Origin: Paraprevotella sp.
GTDB taxonomy: Bacteria; Bacteroidota; Bacteroidia; Bacteroidales; Bacteroidaceae
Reading direction: 5' to 3'
DNA length: 8,253 nucleotides
NCBI GenBank assembly: GCA_017425765.1
Contig: JAFOXE010000231.1
Span: 1-8,253, forward strand
The notes under the pieces were generated by a model. That model saw nothing but the letters and a program-made list of their open reading frames with translations, was not told the DNA's origin and ran no database searches. Below, one piece after another: positions 6,804 to 8,253 of this stretch. Positions within the stretch are counted from its first letter, which is position 1, and each line of letters starts with the position of its first letter. A program made the position numbers and the translations under genes.

Positions 6804-8253
6804 TTATTTGAGGTAGTTGGCTAGTGGGTGTTGAATTTGTTTTAACCCTTTGGCCACGCTCTGTGCATTTAATTGTGCGCCTTTTAGTGAGGTGTGAGTA
6901 TGGTCGCGTTTGTAATATGAAGCGGTTTCGTTTTTACCGATTTCATCAAGAAAATCTGCGGTAATGTTGTGCACATCTACAAAGTCAACACCGGTTTCCA
7001 TTACTACTTCCCGATACCACTTTCCGTAGCTATCGTTTCTTCGCTCTACCTTACCGTTTGGCCATTCGTTGCGGGGCGTAAGTGAAAGGAGTATAGGAGT
7101 TGCGCCTTTTTCGCGCACATCGTCAATGAACTTTTTAAGATACCACCCGAAGGAATATATCACTTCGTTTTTTACATATTGTGTGGTGCGTACTCTGTAT
7201 ACGTGGCTGGTGTCGAAGGCACATGCAATGGTTCCACGAGCTTTGCTGTGATCAATAGGGCCGATATCGTTATGTCCGAACTGAATCAATACAAAATCCC
7301 CTGGTTGCAGACTGTTGTATACACGTTCCCAACGCCCTTCTGCTAAGAAGGTTCGGGTGCTTCGGCCTGCTTTTGCCTCGTTTACAATTGTAATTTTATC
7401 GGTGTCGAATACGGTGTGGGCTTGGCTGCCCCATCCCCACATGCCATCTGTGTCTTTGTCCTCGTTTTTTACGGTGGAATCGCCGGTTATGAACACTACC
7501 GGTTTCTTCTCCTCACGTTTGAATGAGCAAGTAGGGGGAATGGTGTTTTTAAGGTATGACTTTAGGACGTTTACGTCCGGATGGGTACATTCACTCAAAC
7601 CTACAATGGCAGAACGAGCATTTAGTTCAGCTCCGAACGAACTGGTGTGTATACGATCTTTGTAGAAGTGATAATCAACCTTCCATGGTGAGAATGTTTC
7701 TAACTTCTTGGCCGTAATGTCGTTTAGGTTTACAAAAGGAACATTCATTTCCTCGGCGATTTGTCGACACCATAATCCAAATGTTTCGTTCACTCGTGCA
7801 ATGCGTAGAGGATTCTCCTTCGTTCGGGCATTGCGTGGCGTGAGCGACATGAGAATAGGTTGTGCCCCTAATACTCTACATTCCCTAATAAACTTACGCA
7901 TATATTCGCCGTAGCTATATACAGTGTCTTGTACGCCTGTTTCTTTGATTATTACCACTAAAGAGTCGGTGGCACTTATACCTCGAAGAGTAGCACGTGC
8001 TCGGCCACTATCGAAAGGGCCGTTGTCGTTGTGGCCTAATTCGATGATGACGTAATCGCCAGGGCGAATACCCTTTTTTACTGCCGGCCACAGATATTTG
8101 TAAAAAGTACGGCTACTTGTGCCACCTAACGCGTGATTTTCAACGGTAATGTGTGCCTCATCAAAGTAATGCGGTGCAAAGAACCCCCATCCCCATTGAC
8201 CGTTGTCACCATTGCCTTTTGTGCCTGTACGCATGGTGGAGTTCCCTACGAGA
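6804..8253 (-). CDS. Tandem-domain rhamnogalacturonan acetylesterase-like SGNH hydrolase (CE12 type), 5' end missing
   Basis: CE12-type SGNH esterases remove acetyl groups from pectic rhamnogalacturonan, usually after export. The frame continues past the right edge: the ATG at 8234 is internal, because the codons before it (LVGNST) complete the block I nucleophile motif. The real start and any signal peptide lie beyond the window. Counting from Met8234, domain 1 has GNST with Ser at 8238-8240, GGTSSRTF at 37-44, GHND at 67-70, and the Asp193/His196 pair in DRIHTSS. Domain 2 has GDST at 251-254, AGRSTRTF at 289-296, GHND at 320-323 and Asp444/His447 in DHTHTS. Both domains share LTPRN and HTS..GA.LNA and end in an HP...YLK motif, showing an internal duplication. 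Both retain a full Ser-Gly-Asn-Asp/His set, so both may be active. The C-terminus ends right after domain 2 with no T9SS sorting domain. The acetylated-pectin substrate is inferred from family; xylan or another acetylated glycan is possible. Confidence 0.9.
   Translation of the reverse strand, partial: LVGNSTMRTGTKGNGDNGQWGWGFFAPHYFDEAHITVENHALGGTSSRTFYKYLWPAVKKGIRPGDYVIIELGHNDNGPFDSGRARATLRGISATDSLVVIIKETGVQDTVYSYGEYMRKFIRECRVLGAQPILMSLTPRNARTKENPLRIARVNETFGLWCRQIAEEMNVPFVNLNDITAKKLETFSPWKVDYHFYKDRIHTSSFGAELNARSAIVGLSECTHPDVNVLKSYLKNTIPPTCSFKREEKKPVVFITGDSTVKNEDKDTDGMWGWGSQAHTVFDTDKITIVNEAKAGRSTRTFLAEGRWERVYNSLQPGDFVLIQFGHNDIGPIDHSKARGTIACAFDTSHVYRVRTTQYVKNEVIYSFGWYLKKFIDDVREKGATPILLSLTPRNEWPNGKVERRNDSYGKWYREVVMETGVDFVDVHNITADFLDEIGKNETASYYKRDHTHTSLKGAQLNAQSVAKGLKQIQHPLANYLK
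6807..7499 (-). repeat. Esterase SGNH domain 2 (canonical GDST)
   Basis: This is the second copy of the internal duplication, running from VVFITGDSTV to the last residue. It is closer to the CE12 consensus than copy 1: GDSTV, NEAKAGRSTRTFLAEGRW, QFGHNDIGP, the SLTPRNEWPNGKV segment and RDHTHTSLKGAQLNA. The two copies are clearly diverged at protein level, so the duplication is old and not a recent tandem DNA repeat. Confidence 0.85.
7545..8253 (-). repeat. Esterase SGNH domain 1 (GNST variant)
   Basis: This is the first copy of the internal protein duplication. Block I reads VGNSTM, with Asn in place of the usual Asp before the nucleophilic Ser. It is followed by a Gly/Asn-rich turn and QWGWGFF, matching MWGWGSQ in copy 2. 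Blocks II, III and V are all recognisable. It ends with HPDVNVLKSYLKN, followed by a roughly 15-residue linker rich in Pro and Lys/Glu. Its first few residues fall outside the window. Confidence 0.8.

Noticed and set aside
7315..7665. Plus-strand open frame of 116 codons opposite the esterase
   Set aside because: It is antisense to conserved SGNH motifs, including the domain 2 GDST block; this is a shadow frame. The smaller ones at 7069-7251 and 7708-7914 are the same.
8232..8234. ATG at 8234 as the esterase start codon
   Set aside because: The residues just upstream in frame (LVGNST) contain the catalytic Ser motif of domain 1, so the protein must begin further upstream, outside the window.
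1..8253. CRISPR array, insertion sequence, integrase, toxin-antitoxin or defence genes
   Set aside because: No regularly spaced repeats, transposase-like frames or terminal inverted repeats were seen; nearly all the sequence is accounted for by three ordinary genes.

Overview
The window looks like chromosomal DNA from a member of the Bacteroidota, most likely order Bacteroidales (Prevotella/Bacteroides-like). This rests on three things: a long SprA-type type IX secretion (T9SS) translocon gene, a family known from Bacteroidota; ruvA directly upstream of it; and a tandem CE12-type SGNH esterase of the kind used in pectin breakdown. Base composition is moderate to AT-leaning, and ruvA lacks an obvious Shine-Dalgarno sequence, which also fits the phylum. 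Genus and species cannot be fixed from the sequence alone.

All three genes lie on the minus strand, so transcription runs from right to left. From the right: (i) 8253-6804, a two-domain rhamnogalacturonan acetylesterase-like protein whose 5' end lies beyond the right edge; (ii) 6803-6615, a 189-bp intergenic region with two stem-loops, the second followed by a T-run and so a good intrinsic terminator for the esterase; (iii) 6614-6015, a complete ruvA (199 aa); (iv) 5978-1, the first 1992 codons of sprA, open from its ATG to the left edge. Neither the sprA stop codon nor its C-terminus is in the window. sprA occupies about 72% of the window, and every plus-strand open frame over it is a shadow.

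ruvA and sprA are 36 bp apart, in the same reading frame, with no terminator or recognisable promoter between them, so they probably form one transcription unit. RuvA acts in Holliday-junction processing in the cytoplasm. SprA forms the very large outer-membrane barrel through which T9SS cargo leaves the cell. No functional link between them is evident. The esterase appears to be a separate unit, closed off by the terminator, and would act outside the cytoplasm on acetylated pectic polysaccharide. It has no T9SS C-terminal sorting domain, so nothing here suggests it is cargo of the neighbouring translocon.

I found no mobile element, CRISPR array, tRNA or rRNA, and no clear sign of an undescribed system. 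The points worth a second look are the GNST variant in the first esterase domain, a lysine/alanine-rich charged insert late in SprA, two A8 homopolymers in sprA (one directly after the start codon), and the in-frame ruvA/sprA junction with a small palindrome across the ruvA stop.
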